Part shown: in pieces, positions 35,839 to 43,386 of the stretch
Layout: the number at the start of each line of letters is the position of its first letter
Numbering within the stretch: the stretch's first letter is position 1
Assembly: GCF_000617845.2 (NCBI RefSeq)
Contig: NZ_DF820425.1
Location: forward strand, 751,690-815,689
Length of the DNA: 64,000 bases
Source of the DNA: Bradyrhizobium sp. DOA9
GTDB taxonomy: Bacteria; Pseudomonadota; Alphaproteobacteria; Rhizobiales; Xanthobacteraceae
Reading direction: 5' to 3'
Made by a program: the position numbers and the translations under genes
The notes under the pieces: model-generated
What the model saw: only the letters and a program-made list of their open reading frames with translations
Told to the model about the DNA's origin: nothing
Database searches by the model: none

Positions 35839-36057
35839 GACGAAGCGGATGATCGTCCGCGGCTTTGGTCCGCTGCACCAGGTTCCGGTCAATGGGGGCT
35901 ATGTGAAACGCTGCGTCTGACGCCCCGGTGGCCAATCCACCCCGGTTTGGCTATGATTCGTGCCTGACGGTTTCGGATCCGCGAAACGCGCGTCCGGAAG
36001 ACGGGCTTCGGCGTGCCACGCGCTTGCGATAATTCCGCTGGCGCCGGACGCCGGAGC

Positions 36058-36095
36058 ACATTAGTCTACCCCTAGATAGTAAGTATACTGTCAAT
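36058..36095 (+). promoter_or_regulatory. Promoter/operator of the FAD monooxygenase - CoA ligase operon
   Basis: A block beginning ACATTAGTCTACC contains TAGAT at 36073-36077, four variable bases, then AGTATACTGTCAAT at 36082-36095. The same block recurs before the gentisate dioxygenase gene. TATACT (36084-36089) is a good -10 hexamer and TTAGTC (36061-36066) a weak -35. The inner AGTATACT is self-complementary. The ribosome-binding site AGGGAGG starts two bases after the block. It is probably the binding site of the MarR protein encoded at 39033. Confidence 0.75.
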
Positions 36096-36109
36096 TAGGG
36101 AGGCAGACG

Positions 36110-37276
36110 TTGCGGATCGCCGTGATTGGCGGGGGGCCCGGTGGGCTCTACTTCGCCTATCTCTGGAAGAAGCGTCACCCCGAGGATCAGGTCGACCTGT
36201 TCGAACAGAACCCGGCCGACGCAACCTGGGGCTTTGGCGTCGTGTTCTCCGACCAGGCGCTGGAGTTCCTGCGCACCGACGACCCCGAGACGGTCGATGC
36301 GATCGCCCCGCACATGGAGAGCTGGGAGAACATCACGCTGAACCTCGCCGGCGACAGCGTCGCCATCGACGGCGTCGGCTTCTCATCGATCGGCCGGCTG
36401 GAACTCCTCAAGTTCCTGCAGCAACGCGCGTTCGACGTCGGCGTCACGCCACGCTTCGACACGCAGATCCAGGCGATCGACCAGCTCAACGGCCACGATC
36501 TGATCGTCGCCGCCGACGGCCTGAACTCCCTGGTGCGCCGCACCTATGAGGGCGATTTCGGCACCTCGCTGTCCTACTCATCCAACAAATTCGTCTGGTA
36601 CGGCACCTCGAAACGCTTCGACACGCTGTCGCAGACCTTCGTGAAGACCGAGCGCGGCGCCTTCAACGCCCATCACTACCGCTATTCGCCGACCATGAGC
36701 ACCTTCCTGGTCGAATGCGACCACGCCACCTGGCAGGCCTATGGTTTCGCCTACAAGGACGTCGAGCAGTCCAAGGGCGTCTGCGAGGAGGTGTTCGCCG
36801 ACACGCTCGGCGGCCATTGCCTCGTCTCCAACAAATCGGTCTGGCGCAATTTCCCCTGGGTCTGGAACGAGCACTGGTCGTTCAAGAACATGGTGCTGCT
36901 CGGCGACGCCCTGCATTCGGCGCATTTCTCGATCGGCTCGGGCACGCGGCTCGCGATCGAGGATGCCATCGCCCTCGTCAAGGCGCTGGAATCGGACGCG
37001 CATCTCGCCACCGCCCTGCATCGCTATCAGGCCGCGCGCAAGCCCATCGTGCAGAAGCTCGTCAACGCCGCGCGCACCAGTGCGTTCTGGTACGAGCATT
37101 TCGCCCAGCACATGCAGCTCGACCTGTTGGATTTCGCCTACAGCTATATCACCCGCTCCGGCCGCATCGACGATGCGCGCCTGCGCCACATGTCGCCGGC
37201 CTTCATGGCACGGTACGAGGCCGCCAAGAACGGCAAAGACAATGGCGGAGATGCAAGCGACGAGGCCACGGCATGA
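36110..37276 (+). CDS. FAD monooxygenase, VioD / salicylyl-CoA hydroxylase-like
   Basis: The 388-residue product is a group-A flavin hydroxylase. The Rossmann FAD motif is AVIGGGPGGLYFAYLW at residues 4-19, the DG motif is LIVAADGLNSLVRR, and the second FAD contact is MVLLGDALHSAHFSIGSGTRLAIEDA. Strings such as VWYGTSKRFDTL and SPTMSTFLVECDHATW closely resemble VioD and the N-terminal half of salicylyl-CoA/anthraniloyl-CoA monooxygenases, so the substrate is probably an aryl-CoA. The start is TTG 36110 with AGGGAGG at 36097-36103. It overlaps the CoA-ligase gene by ATGA. With the downstream genes this predicts ring hydroxylation before gentisate cleavage. Confidence 0.85.
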   Translation: MRIAVIGGGPGGLYFAYLWKKRHPEDQVDLFEQNPADATWGFGVVFSDQALEFLRTDDPETVDAIAPHMESWENITLNLAGDSVAIDGVGFSSIGRLELLKFLQQRAFDVGVTPRFDTQIQAIDQLNGHDLIVAADGLNSLVRRTYEGDFGTSLSYSSNKFVWYGTSKRFDTLSQTFVKTERGAFNAHHYRYSPTMSTFLVECDHATWQAYGFAYKDVEQSKGVCEEVFADTLGGHCLVSNKSVWRNFPWVWNEHWSFKNMVLLGDALHSAHFSIGSGTRLAIEDAIALVKALESDAHLATALHRYQAARKPIVQKLVNAARTSAFWYEHFAQHMQLDLLDFAYSYITRSGRIDDARLRHMSPAFMARYEAAKNGKDNGGDASDEATA

Positions 37277-38886
37277 GCAACGACGTCCGCGACCAAGTGC
37301 CTGCCGACAGCGCAGGGGCACGCGAGATCGGCTTCGCCGTTCCGGACATCTACAACGCCAGCCGCGTGCTGTTCGACAATCTCGGCAAGGGCCGCGGCGA
37401 CAGGCTCGCGCTGATCGGTCCGGTTGGTACGCGCACCTACGCTGAGCTCTGCGCAGAAGCCTGCCGCTGGGGCAACGGTCTCGCCTCGCTTGGCCTTGCG
37501 CGCGGCGATCGCGTGCTGCTGTTTCTCGACGACACGCCGGCCTATCCCGCCGCCTTCTTCGGCGCGGTGCGCGCCGGCTTCGTGCCGCTGCTGATCAACA
37601 CCCTGACGCCGCCGGACCTGTTGCTATTCTATCTCGCCGATTCCGGCGCGAGCGTCGCGGTGGCCGATGCCGAGTTCGCGGCGCGCTTCGATGCGGAGGC
37701 TTGCAAGGCAACCAAGCTGCATACGCTGATCGTCGCCAACGGCGCTGTCGGCGAGCACGCGGCGCCACGGGCGCTCGCGGCGGCGAGCTGGCTCGCGCAA
37801 TTTCCGGCCGAGCTTGCGGAAGCGCCGACGCAGCGCGACGAGATGGCGTTCTGGATGTACTCCTCCGGCTCGACCGGACGGCCCAAGGGCATCGTGCACC
37901 TGCAGCACGACATGGCCTACAGCGATGCCGCCTTTGCTCGCAACGTGCTGAAGCTGACGCCCGACGACGTCTGCTTCTCGGTGCCGAAGATCTTCTTCGC
38001 CTACGGCTTCGGCAATTCCGTCACCTTCCCGTTCTCGGCGGGCGCTGCGACACTGCTGTTGCCGGGCCAGCCCAAGCCCGCCTCGATCTTCGCGGCGATC
38101 GAGCAATACAAGCCGACGGTCTTTTTCGGCCTGCCGACGCTGTACACCGCGCTGACCAAGGCGGAAGGCGCGGACAAGACGGATTTCTCGTCGCTGCGCA
38201 TGGCGCTCTCCGCCGCCGAGGTGCTTTCGGCCGAGGTCTTCAACGGCTGGAAGACGCTCACGGGGCTCGAGATCGTCGAAGGCCTCGGCTCGACCGAGGT
38301 GCTGCACATCTACCTCTCCAACCGGCCAGAGCGGAAGAAGCTGGGCGCGGCGGGCCTGCGCGTCCCCGGCTACGAGGTCGCGCTGCGCGACAAGGACGGA
38401 AACGACGTCGCCAACGGCGAGGAAGGGATTCTGTGGGTGCGCGGCGATTCCAACACGCCGCTGTACTGGAACCGGCCGGACAAGTCCGCCGAGACCATCC
38501 GCGAAGGCGGCTGGATCTACACCGGTGACCGCTTCGTGCGCGATGCCGACGGCTTCCACTTCTTCCGCGGCCGCGCCGACGATCTCATCAAGATTTCCGG
38601 CCAGTGGGTCTATCCGCTCGAGGTCGAGCTGTGCCTCGCCGACCACCCCGATATCCGCGAATGCGCGGTGTTCGCCGCCGAGCTGCCGGACCGTCGCATG
38701 ACACTGAAGGCGGTGGTGGTGATGAACAATCGCGCGGTGAACCAGAATGAGGCGACGCGCAGGCTGCAGGATTACGTCAAGGGCCGGCTGCTGCCGTACA
38801 AATATCCGCGCGAGGTGATCTTCATCGACGAGCTGCCGAAGACGGGGACGGGGAAGATCGATCGGCAGGCGCTGCTGAGGATGTGA
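37273..38886 (+). CDS. Benzoate-CoA-ligase-family aryl-CoA synthetase
   Basis: The 537-residue product is an adenylate-forming ligase. The ATP loop is YSSGSTGRPKGIVH near residues 196-209, the A5 motif is EGLGSTEVLHIYLSN, the A7 motif is GWIYTGDRF, and the catalytic lysine is in PKTGTGKIDRQALL near the end. The N-terminal and linker sequences match benzoate/4-hydroxybenzoate-CoA ligases rather than fatty-acid ligases. The likely substrate is a hydroxy- or aminobenzoate (salicylate and anthranilate fit the neighbours), but the ring substituents cannot be read from sequence. It is translationally coupled to the monooxygenase gene. Confidence 0.9.
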   Translation: MSNDVRDQVPADSAGAREIGFAVPDIYNASRVLFDNLGKGRGDRLALIGPVGTRTYAELCAEACRWGNGLASLGLARGDRVLLFLDDTPAYPAAFFGAVRAGFVPLLINTLTPPDLLLFYLADSGASVAVADAEFAARFDAEACKATKLHTLIVANGAVGEHAAPRALAAASWLAQFPAELAEAPTQRDEMAFWMYSSGSTGRPKGIVHLQHDMAYSDAAFARNVLKLTPDDVCFSVPKIFFAYGFGNSVTFPFSAGAATLLLPGQPKPASIFAAIEQYKPTVFFGLPTLYTALTKAEGADKTDFSSLRMALSAAEVLSAEVFNGWKTLTGLEIVEGLGSTEVLHIYLSNRPERKKLGAAGLRVPGYEVALRDKDGNDVANGEEGILWVRGDSNTPLYWNRPDKSAETIREGGWIYTGDRFVRDADGFHFFRGRADDLIKISGQWVYPLEVELCLADHPDIRECAVFAAELPDRRMTLKAVVVMNNRAVNQNEATRRLQDYVKGRLLPYKYPREVIFIDELPKTGTGKIDRQALLRM

Positions 38887-38914
38887 GGCGGCGCGTCGCC
38901 ACACTCACCGCAAT

Positions 38915-39004
38915 CGTAGGGTGGGCAAAGCGAAGCGTGCCCACCATTGCCCATTGCGAGAGATATCGTGGGCACGGCGCAAGCGCGCCTTTGCCCACCC
39001 TACG
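38915..39004. repeat. Palindromic extragenic repeat, family D
   Basis: CGTAGGGTGGGCAAAGCG...GCGTGCCCACC at the left is mirrored by GTGGGCACGGCGC...TTTGCCCACCCTACG at the right, a 90-base hairpin-forming unit. It separates the convergent CoA-ligase and marR genes. Confidence 0.88.
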
Positions 39005-39032
39005 AGATCGCGCCCTGGGCTGGCCGCTCCCC

Positions 39033-39545
39033 TCACCCCGCCTTGCCCAGATGCTCCAGCGCGTCCTCCGCGCGCAGCGGCACGCGTGAGGCCTCGTTGT
39101 TGAGATCGACCAGCTGCGCCAGCAGACCCATCAGCGCCTTGCGGTCGGCCGGCTTGAGCGGCTCGAGCATCCGCCCCTGCGCGCGCTCGACGGCGGGGAT
39201 GATCTCGCGCAGGGTCGCAGCGCCCGACCTGGTCAGGTAGAGCAGCTTGATCCGCTTGTCCTCGGGGGCCGGCCTGCGCTCGATATAGGCCTTGGCCTGG
39301 AGCCGTTCGATCACGCTGCCAAGCGTGGAGCGGTCGAAGGCGATCACCGCCGACAGCCGCGTCGCGTCGATGCCGGGATGGGTGTGGATTGCGACCAGCG
39401 CGGCATATTGCACCGGCGTGAGGTCGAATGCCTTGCACTCCTCCATGAAGATCGAGACAGCGATCTGCTGCATGCGCCGGAACAGATAGCCCGGCGCGGC
39501 ATAGACCGCGTCGATCGTGATCGGAGGGGACGGCTTACTCGGCAT
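39033..39545 (-). CDS. MarR-family transcriptional regulator of the aromatic locus
   Basis: The 170-residue product is a MarR winged-helix repressor. N-terminal dimer helices (GYLFRRMQQIAVSIFMEECKAFDLTPVQYAALVAI) are followed by the recognition region IDATRLSAVIAFDRSTLGSVIERLQAKAYIERRPAPEDKRIKLLYLT, which includes the wing arginine/aspartate pair. ATG 39545 lies inside the end of the isomerase gene, an 11-base overlap, so the two are co-translated. MarR proteins in catabolic clusters are usually released by the aromatic acid or its CoA ester. The shared promoter blocks at 36058 and 40291 are its likely targets. Confidence 0.9.
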   Translation of the reverse strand: MPSKPSPPITIDAVYAAPGYLFRRMQQIAVSIFMEECKAFDLTPVQYAALVAIHTHPGIDATRLSAVIAFDRSTLGSVIERLQAKAYIERRPAPEDKRIKLLYLTRSGAATLREIIPAVERAQGRMLEPLKPADRKALMGLLAQLVDLNNEASRVPLRAEDALEHLGKAG

Positions 39546-40167
39546 CGGGCTGCTTCTCCGGTGCGGCATCGGCAAAGGCCGGCAGTGCCTTGGCGGCGGC
39601 CTCGGCCTGGAGCAGGCGCGGATAGGCGGAGACATCGACGCCGAAGCGGCGCGCATTGCCGAGCTGCGGCACGAGGCAGAGATCGGCCAGCGTCGGTGCA
39701 TCGCCGAAGCAGAACGGGCCCGGCTCGCTCTTGATCAGCGTCTCGCAGGCCGACAGGCCCTCGCGGTTGACCCAGGCGGCCCAATCCTGGACCTTCTCCT
39801 CGGGCAGGCCGAGCTCGCGCAGGCGAGCCAGCACCTTCAGGTTCTGCACCGGATGGGTGTCGCAGGCGATCGCCAGCGCGAAAGCGCGCACCTTGGCGCG
39901 GCGCAGCGGATCCGTCGGCAGCAGCGCCGGATTGGGATGGGTCTCGTCGAGCCATTCGATGATGGCCACCGATTGCGTCAGCACGCCACCCGCATCGTCC
40001 TCCAGCGCCGGCACCAACCCTTGCGGATTGATGGCGAGATAGCTGGGAGCGCATTGCTCGCCCTTGCGCAAATGGTGCGGCAGATGCTCGGCGCCGAGCC
40101 CCTTGAGGTTCAGCGCGATCCGCACGCGATAAGCGGCGCTGGAGCGGAAATAGCCGTGCAGCTTCAT
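39535..40167 (-). CDS. maiA: Zeta-class GST: maleylpyruvate/maleylacetoacetate isomerase
   Basis: The 210-residue product has the zeta-class glutathione signature SSAAYRVRIALNLKG at residues 9-23, TQSVAIIEWLDETHP for the gamma-glutamyl contact, the QNLKVL motif and a final ADLCLVPQ helix. The family isomerises maleylacetoacetate (tyrosine route) or maleylpyruvate (gentisate route) to the fumaryl form using glutathione. Because a gentisate dioxygenase is encoded divergently, maleylpyruvate is the more likely substrate here. The ribosome-binding site GGGAGG lies close to ATG 40167. It is co-translated with marR. Confidence 0.92.
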   Translation of the reverse strand: MKLHGYFRSSAAYRVRIALNLKGLGAEHLPHHLRKGEQCAPSYLAINPQGLVPALEDDAGGVLTQSVAIIEWLDETHPNPALLPTDPLRRAKVRAFALAIACDTHPVQNLKVLARLRELGLPEEKVQDWAAWVNREGLSACETLIKSEPGPFCFGDAPTLADLCLVPQLGNARRFGVDVSAYPRLLQAEAAAKALPAFADAAPEKQPDAE

Positions 40168-40192
40168 GGAGGGCCTCCCTTTTATTCTTCGC

Positions 40193-40274
40193 CGTCATTC
40201 CGGGGCTCGCGCAGCGAGAACCCGGAATCTCGAGATTTTCGGATGCGATGCTATCGCATCGCTCCGGAACGACG
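40193..40274. repeat. Palindromic extragenic repeat, family E, in the maiA/gtdA divergent region
   Basis: CGTCATTCCGGGGCTCGCGC is mirrored by CTCCGGAACGACG, with GAGAACCCGGAATCTCGAG and a GATGCGATGCTATCGCATC hairpin inside. The unit sits between maiA and the operator of the dioxygenase gene, so it separates the operator from the maiA start by about 135 bases. Confidence 0.8.
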
Positions 40275-40290
40275 ACAACTACCACTGCCA

Positions 40291-40327
40291 ACATTGACGC
40301 TACCTAGATCCTCAGTATACTGTCAAT
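40291..40327 (+). promoter_or_regulatory. Promoter/operator of the gentisate dioxygenase gene
   Basis: TTGACG (40294-40299) and TATACT (40316-40321), 16 bases apart, form a good sigma-70 promoter. The block TAGAT (40305-40309), four bases, AGTATACTGTCAAT (40314-40327) overlaps it and repeats the block found at 36073-36095 with identical spacing. The ATG follows 26 bases later. It is the probable MarR operator. Confidence 0.8.
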
Positions 40328-40353
40328 CAACAAAACGATCGGGAGCAGCAACC

Positions 40354-41394
40354 ATGGAAGCCGTGACCAAGACGCCGGAACGCGAGGCGTTCTACAGGAA
40401 GATCGACGGCGAGAATCTCACCGCGCTGTGGACGGTTATGAGCGACCTGATCACGCCGGAGCCGAAAAGCGCCTGCCGGCCCCACCTCTGGAAGTTCGAC
40501 GTTATCCGCGACTACATGACGGAGGCCGGCAAGCTGATCACGGCCAAGGAAGCCGAACGTCGCGTGCTGGTGCTGGAGAACCCGGGCCTGCGCGGCCAAT
40601 CCAAGATCACGACCTCGCTCTATGCCGGCGTACAGATGGTGGTGCCCGGCGACGTCGCGCCGGCGCACCGCCACAGTCAGTCTGCGCTCCGCTTCGTGCT
40701 CGAGGGCAAGGGCGCTCACACCGCGGTGGACGGCGAGCGCACCGCGATGGAGCCTGGCGATTTCATCATCACGCCGTCGATGACCTGGCACGATCATTCC
40801 AACGAGACAGACCAGCCGATGTTCTGGCTCGACGGCCTCGACATCCCGCTGGTGCAGTTCTTCGACTGCTCCTTCGCGGAAGGCGCGAAAGAGGACCAGC
40901 AGAAAATTACAAAACCCGCGGGCGACAGCTTTGCCCGCTATGGCCACAACCTCTTGCCCGTCGACGTCAAGCGGAGCTCGAAGACTTCACCGATCTTCAG
41001 CTATCCCTATGCCTACACCCGCGAGGCGCTGGAGAAAGCGAGGGCGAGCCAGGAATGGGACGCCTGCCACGGCCTCAAGCTGAAGTTCAGCAACCCCGAG
41101 ACCGGCGATTTCGCGATGCCGACCATCGGCACCTTCATCCAATTGCTGCCGAAGGGTTTTAGCACCGCGCGCTATCGTTCGACGGACGCAACGGTGTTCT
41201 GCCCGATCGAGGGCAGGGGCCGCAGCCGCATCGGCGATACGATGTTCGAATGGGGCCCGCGCGATCTGTTCGTGGTGCCGAGCTGGCACTGGGTGACGCA
41301 CGAGGCGGAGGAGGACGCCGTGCTGTTCAGCTTCTCGGACCGGCCGGTGCAGCAGAAGCTGGATCTGTTCAGGGAAGGTCGCGGGAACGCGTGA
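40354..41394 (+). CDS. gtdA: Gentisate 1,2-dioxygenase (bicupin)
   Basis: The 346-residue product is a two-cupin ring-cleavage dioxygenase. The N-terminal cupin contains the Fe(II) ligands in VAPAHRHSQSALRFVLEGKG (HxH) and a further histidine in MTWHDHSNET. The C-terminal cupin contains EWGPRDLFVVPSWHWVTHEAEEDA. Length and blocks match gentisate 1,2-dioxygenase, which opens gentisate to maleylpyruvate. Salicylate 1,2-dioxygenase and 1-hydroxy-2-naphthoate dioxygenase are close relatives and cannot be excluded. The neighbouring isomerase supports gentisate. It has its own promoter/operator. Confidence 0.88.
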   Translation: MEAVTKTPEREAFYRKIDGENLTALWTVMSDLITPEPKSACRPHLWKFDVIRDYMTEAGKLITAKEAERRVLVLENPGLRGQSKITTSLYAGVQMVVPGDVAPAHRHSQSALRFVLEGKGAHTAVDGERTAMEPGDFIITPSMTWHDHSNETDQPMFWLDGLDIPLVQFFDCSFAEGAKEDQQKITKPAGDSFARYGHNLLPVDVKRSSKTSPIFSYPYAYTREALEKARASQEWDACHGLKLKFSNPETGDFAMPTIGTFIQLLPKGFSTARYRSTDATVFCPIEGRGRSRIGDTMFEWGPRDLFVVPSWHWVTHEAEEDAVLFSFSDRPVQQKLDLFREGRGNA

Positions 41395-41415
41395 CGGTCT
41401 CACTGCCAACCACAT

Positions 41416-41502
41416 CGTCATTGCGAGCGCAGCGAAGCAATCCAGAGTCTTTCCGCGGCGACAGTCTGGATTGCTTCGTCGCAAGAGCTCCTCGCAATGA
41501 CG
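41416..41502. repeat. Palindromic extragenic repeat, family A, copy 4
   Basis: CGTCATTGCGAG...CTCGCAATGACG termini with the same CAATCCAGA/TCTGGATTG arms as the other family A copies. It lies between convergent gtdA and the ABC permease gene and ends exactly ten bases from the permease stop codon. Confidence 0.9.
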
Positions 41503-41512
41503 GGAGTATGCC

Positions 41513-42334
41513 TCACCGCCAGTGCAACAGCCGCATCTCCAGCCAGCCGATCACCTTGCCCACCGCCAGCCCAAACACCGACAGGATCACGACGCCCGCG
41601 AGCAGTTGATCGGTCTGCATCAGATTGCCGGCCTGCAGCACGAAGGCGCCGATGCCGTATTGGGCGCCGATCATCTCGGCGCTGACCACCAGCAGCAGCG
41701 CGACGGAGGCGGTGATGCGGAAGCCGGCGAGGATCGCCGGCAGCGCGCCCGGCCAGATCACCTTGCGCACGATGGTGGCGAAGGGAACGTTGAAGCTCTG
41801 CGCCATGCGGATCAGGTTGCGCGGCACCGCATCGACGCCACTATAGACCGAGATCGCGGTCGAGAAGAACACCCCTAACGCAATGGTCGCGATCTTCGGC
41901 TCTTCACCGATGCCGAGCCATAGAATGAGCAGCGGCAGCAGCGCGATCTTCGGAATCGGAAACAGCGCCGAGATGAAGGTGATGCCGACGCTGCGCGCGA
42001 GCCGCGACAGGCCGATGGCGAAGCCGACGGCGATGCCGGCCGCCGTTCCCAGCAGCCAGCCGACGCCGATCCGCAGCAGCGAAGCCGAAACATGCTGCCA
42101 GAGTGCGCCGGAAACGGCGAGCTGATAGATCGCGCGGACAATTGCGGAAGGGGTCGGCAGAAACAGCGCATTGACGAGGCCGGCGCTGCCGGCGGCCTGC
42201 CAGATGGCGATGACCAAAGCGAGCGCGATCCAGCCGCCATACCGGCTCGAGGCAGGCTCGAAGCCGGCGCCGCGGAAGCGAACGGGCCGCGTCGCTTCGT
42301 TCTTGGCCGTGTCCGTTGCCGCGCGATCAAGCAT
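41513..42334 (-). CDS. ABC transporter permease (SsuC/TauC-type)
   Basis: The 273-residue product has six membrane helices, from GWIALALVIAIWQAAGSAGL to the final GVVILSVFGLAVGKVIGWLEM. The cytoplasmic EAA loop lies at AQSFNVPFATIVRKVIWPGALPAILAGFRI. It belongs to the BPD_transp_1 group used for sulfonates, nitrate, pyrimidine precursors and aromatic acids. It overlaps the ATPase gene by eight bases. The product pairs with the ATPase and the NMT1-type binding protein upstream. The substrate is not evident, though an aromatic acid would fit the locus. Confidence 0.92.
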   Translation of the reverse strand: MLDRAATDTAKNEATRPVRFRGAGFEPASSRYGGWIALALVIAIWQAAGSAGLVNALFLPTPSAIVRAIYQLAVSGALWQHVSASLLRIGVGWLLGTAAGIAVGFAIGLSRLARSVGITFISALFPIPKIALLPLLILWLGIGEEPKIATIALGVFFSTAISVYSGVDAVPRNLIRMAQSFNVPFATIVRKVIWPGALPAILAGFRITASVALLLVVSAEMIGAQYGIGAFVLQAGNLMQTDQLLAGVVILSVFGLAVGKVIGWLEMRLLHWR

Positions 42335-43100
42335 GCTGGACCTCGCGCTCGGCGTCGATCGCCTCGTTGCGGATCAGTGACCAGATCTGATTCTGCAGCG
42401 CCAGCAGCTTTTCGCGCGCCGCCGCTTCGCCGCGGGCCGCGCGCGTCATCGGCACGGTCACGACCTCGCGGATGCGGCCGGGCCGGCGCGACAGCACCAC
42501 GATGCGGTCGGCGAGCCGCGCGGCCTCTTCGAGATTGTGGGTGACGTAGACCGCGCCCATGCCGCCGTCTGCGAGCAGGCGGATGAAATCCTCCAGCAGC
42601 AGCTCGCGGGTCTGCGAATCCAGCGCCGACAGCGGTTCGTCCATCAAGAGGATCGCCGGCTTCACCGCGAGCGCGCGCGAGATGCCGACGCGCTGGCGCA
42701 TGCCGCCGGAGAGCTGCTTGGGGTAGGTCTGGCGAAAATCGGCGAGGCCGGTGCGGCGCAGGGCATCCTCGACCAGCGCGCGGCGCTGCGCGGCCGAGAG
42801 CTGGGTGTGCAGCAGCGGGAACTCGACGTTCTCCTCGACCGTGGCCCAGGGCAGCAGCGCAAAGTCCTGGAACACGAAGGTCAGCGGATTGAGACTGTCC
42901 GCGGGCGGCGCGCCGCGGAGCTCCGGCGCCCCGGAGGTCGGCTGCAAAAGTCCGCCGAGGATCGACAACAGCGTGCTCTTGCCGCAGCCGGAGGGCCCCA
43001 CGATCGCCACCACTTCGCCAGCGCTGACGGTGAACGAGACGTCGTCGAGCACGGCGAGATCGCCGAAGCGATGGGTGATGTGGCTGGCGATCAGGTCCAC
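42327..43100 (-). CDS. ABC transporter ATP-binding protein (SsuB/TauB-type)
   Basis: The 257-residue product has Walker A GPSGCGKST near residues 35-43, the Q-loop in LTFVFQDFALLPW, the signature LSGGMRQR, Walker B ILLMDEPLSALD and the H-loop YVTHNLEEA. Sequence around the Q-loop matches nitrate/sulfonate/taurine-type importers. The start is GTG 43100. A 229-base palindromic element separates this gene from the binding-protein gene upstream, but all three lie on the same strand and form one transporter. Confidence 0.93.
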   Translation of the reverse strand: MDLIASHITHRFGDLAVLDDVSFTVSAGEVVAIVGPSGCGKSTLLSILGGLLQPTSGAPELRGAPPADSLNPLTFVFQDFALLPWATVEENVEFPLLHTQLSAAQRRALVEDALRRTGLADFRQTYPKQLSGGMRQRVGISRALAVKPAILLMDEPLSALDSQTRELLLEDFIRLLADGGMGAVYVTHNLEEAARLADRIVVLSRRPGRIREVVTVPMTRAARGEAAAREKLLALQNQIWSLIRNEAIDAEREVQHA

Positions 43101-43120
43101 GTGATGAGCCCGGGTTCTTC

Positions 43121-43349
43121 ACCCTCCCCTGGAGGGGGAGGGTCGGTTTGCATGGAGCGAAGCGAAATGCGAACCGGGGTGGGGTGACAGTTTATCCGCG
43201 ACAGCGCTGATGATGCCCGCTCTCGAACTCTCCGCGAGTGGTCGGAGCAAACGACGGAGAGGCTGCCGCCGTGGCTCACCCCACCCCGCTCGCTCCGGAC
43301 GATGCTACACATCGCCGGTGCGATCGACCCTCCCCCTCCAGGGGAGGGT
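43121..43349. repeat. 229-base inverted-repeat element inside the ABC operon
   Basis: Perfect 25-base terminal inverted repeats, built on ACCCTCCCCTGGAGGG and its complement, lie at 43121-43145 and 43325-43349. Imperfect inner arms (GGAGCGAAGCGAAATGCG..GGGGTGGGGTGA against TCACCCCACCCCG..CGCTCC) make almost the whole unit foldable. No open frame within it looks coding. It resembles a MITE-like or solo repeat element inserted between the binding-protein and ATPase genes. Confidence 0.85.
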
Positions 43350-43386
43350 GGCACATCGCCTGCGGCGAGAGACTGCATCTTCAACA

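Noticed and set aside
40354..41394. Dioxygenase as salicylate 1,2-dioxygenase or 1-hydroxy-2-naphthoate dioxygenase
   Set aside because: These are close relatives and cannot be excluded by sequence, but the isomerase and aryl-CoA hydroxylase next door fit gentisate better.
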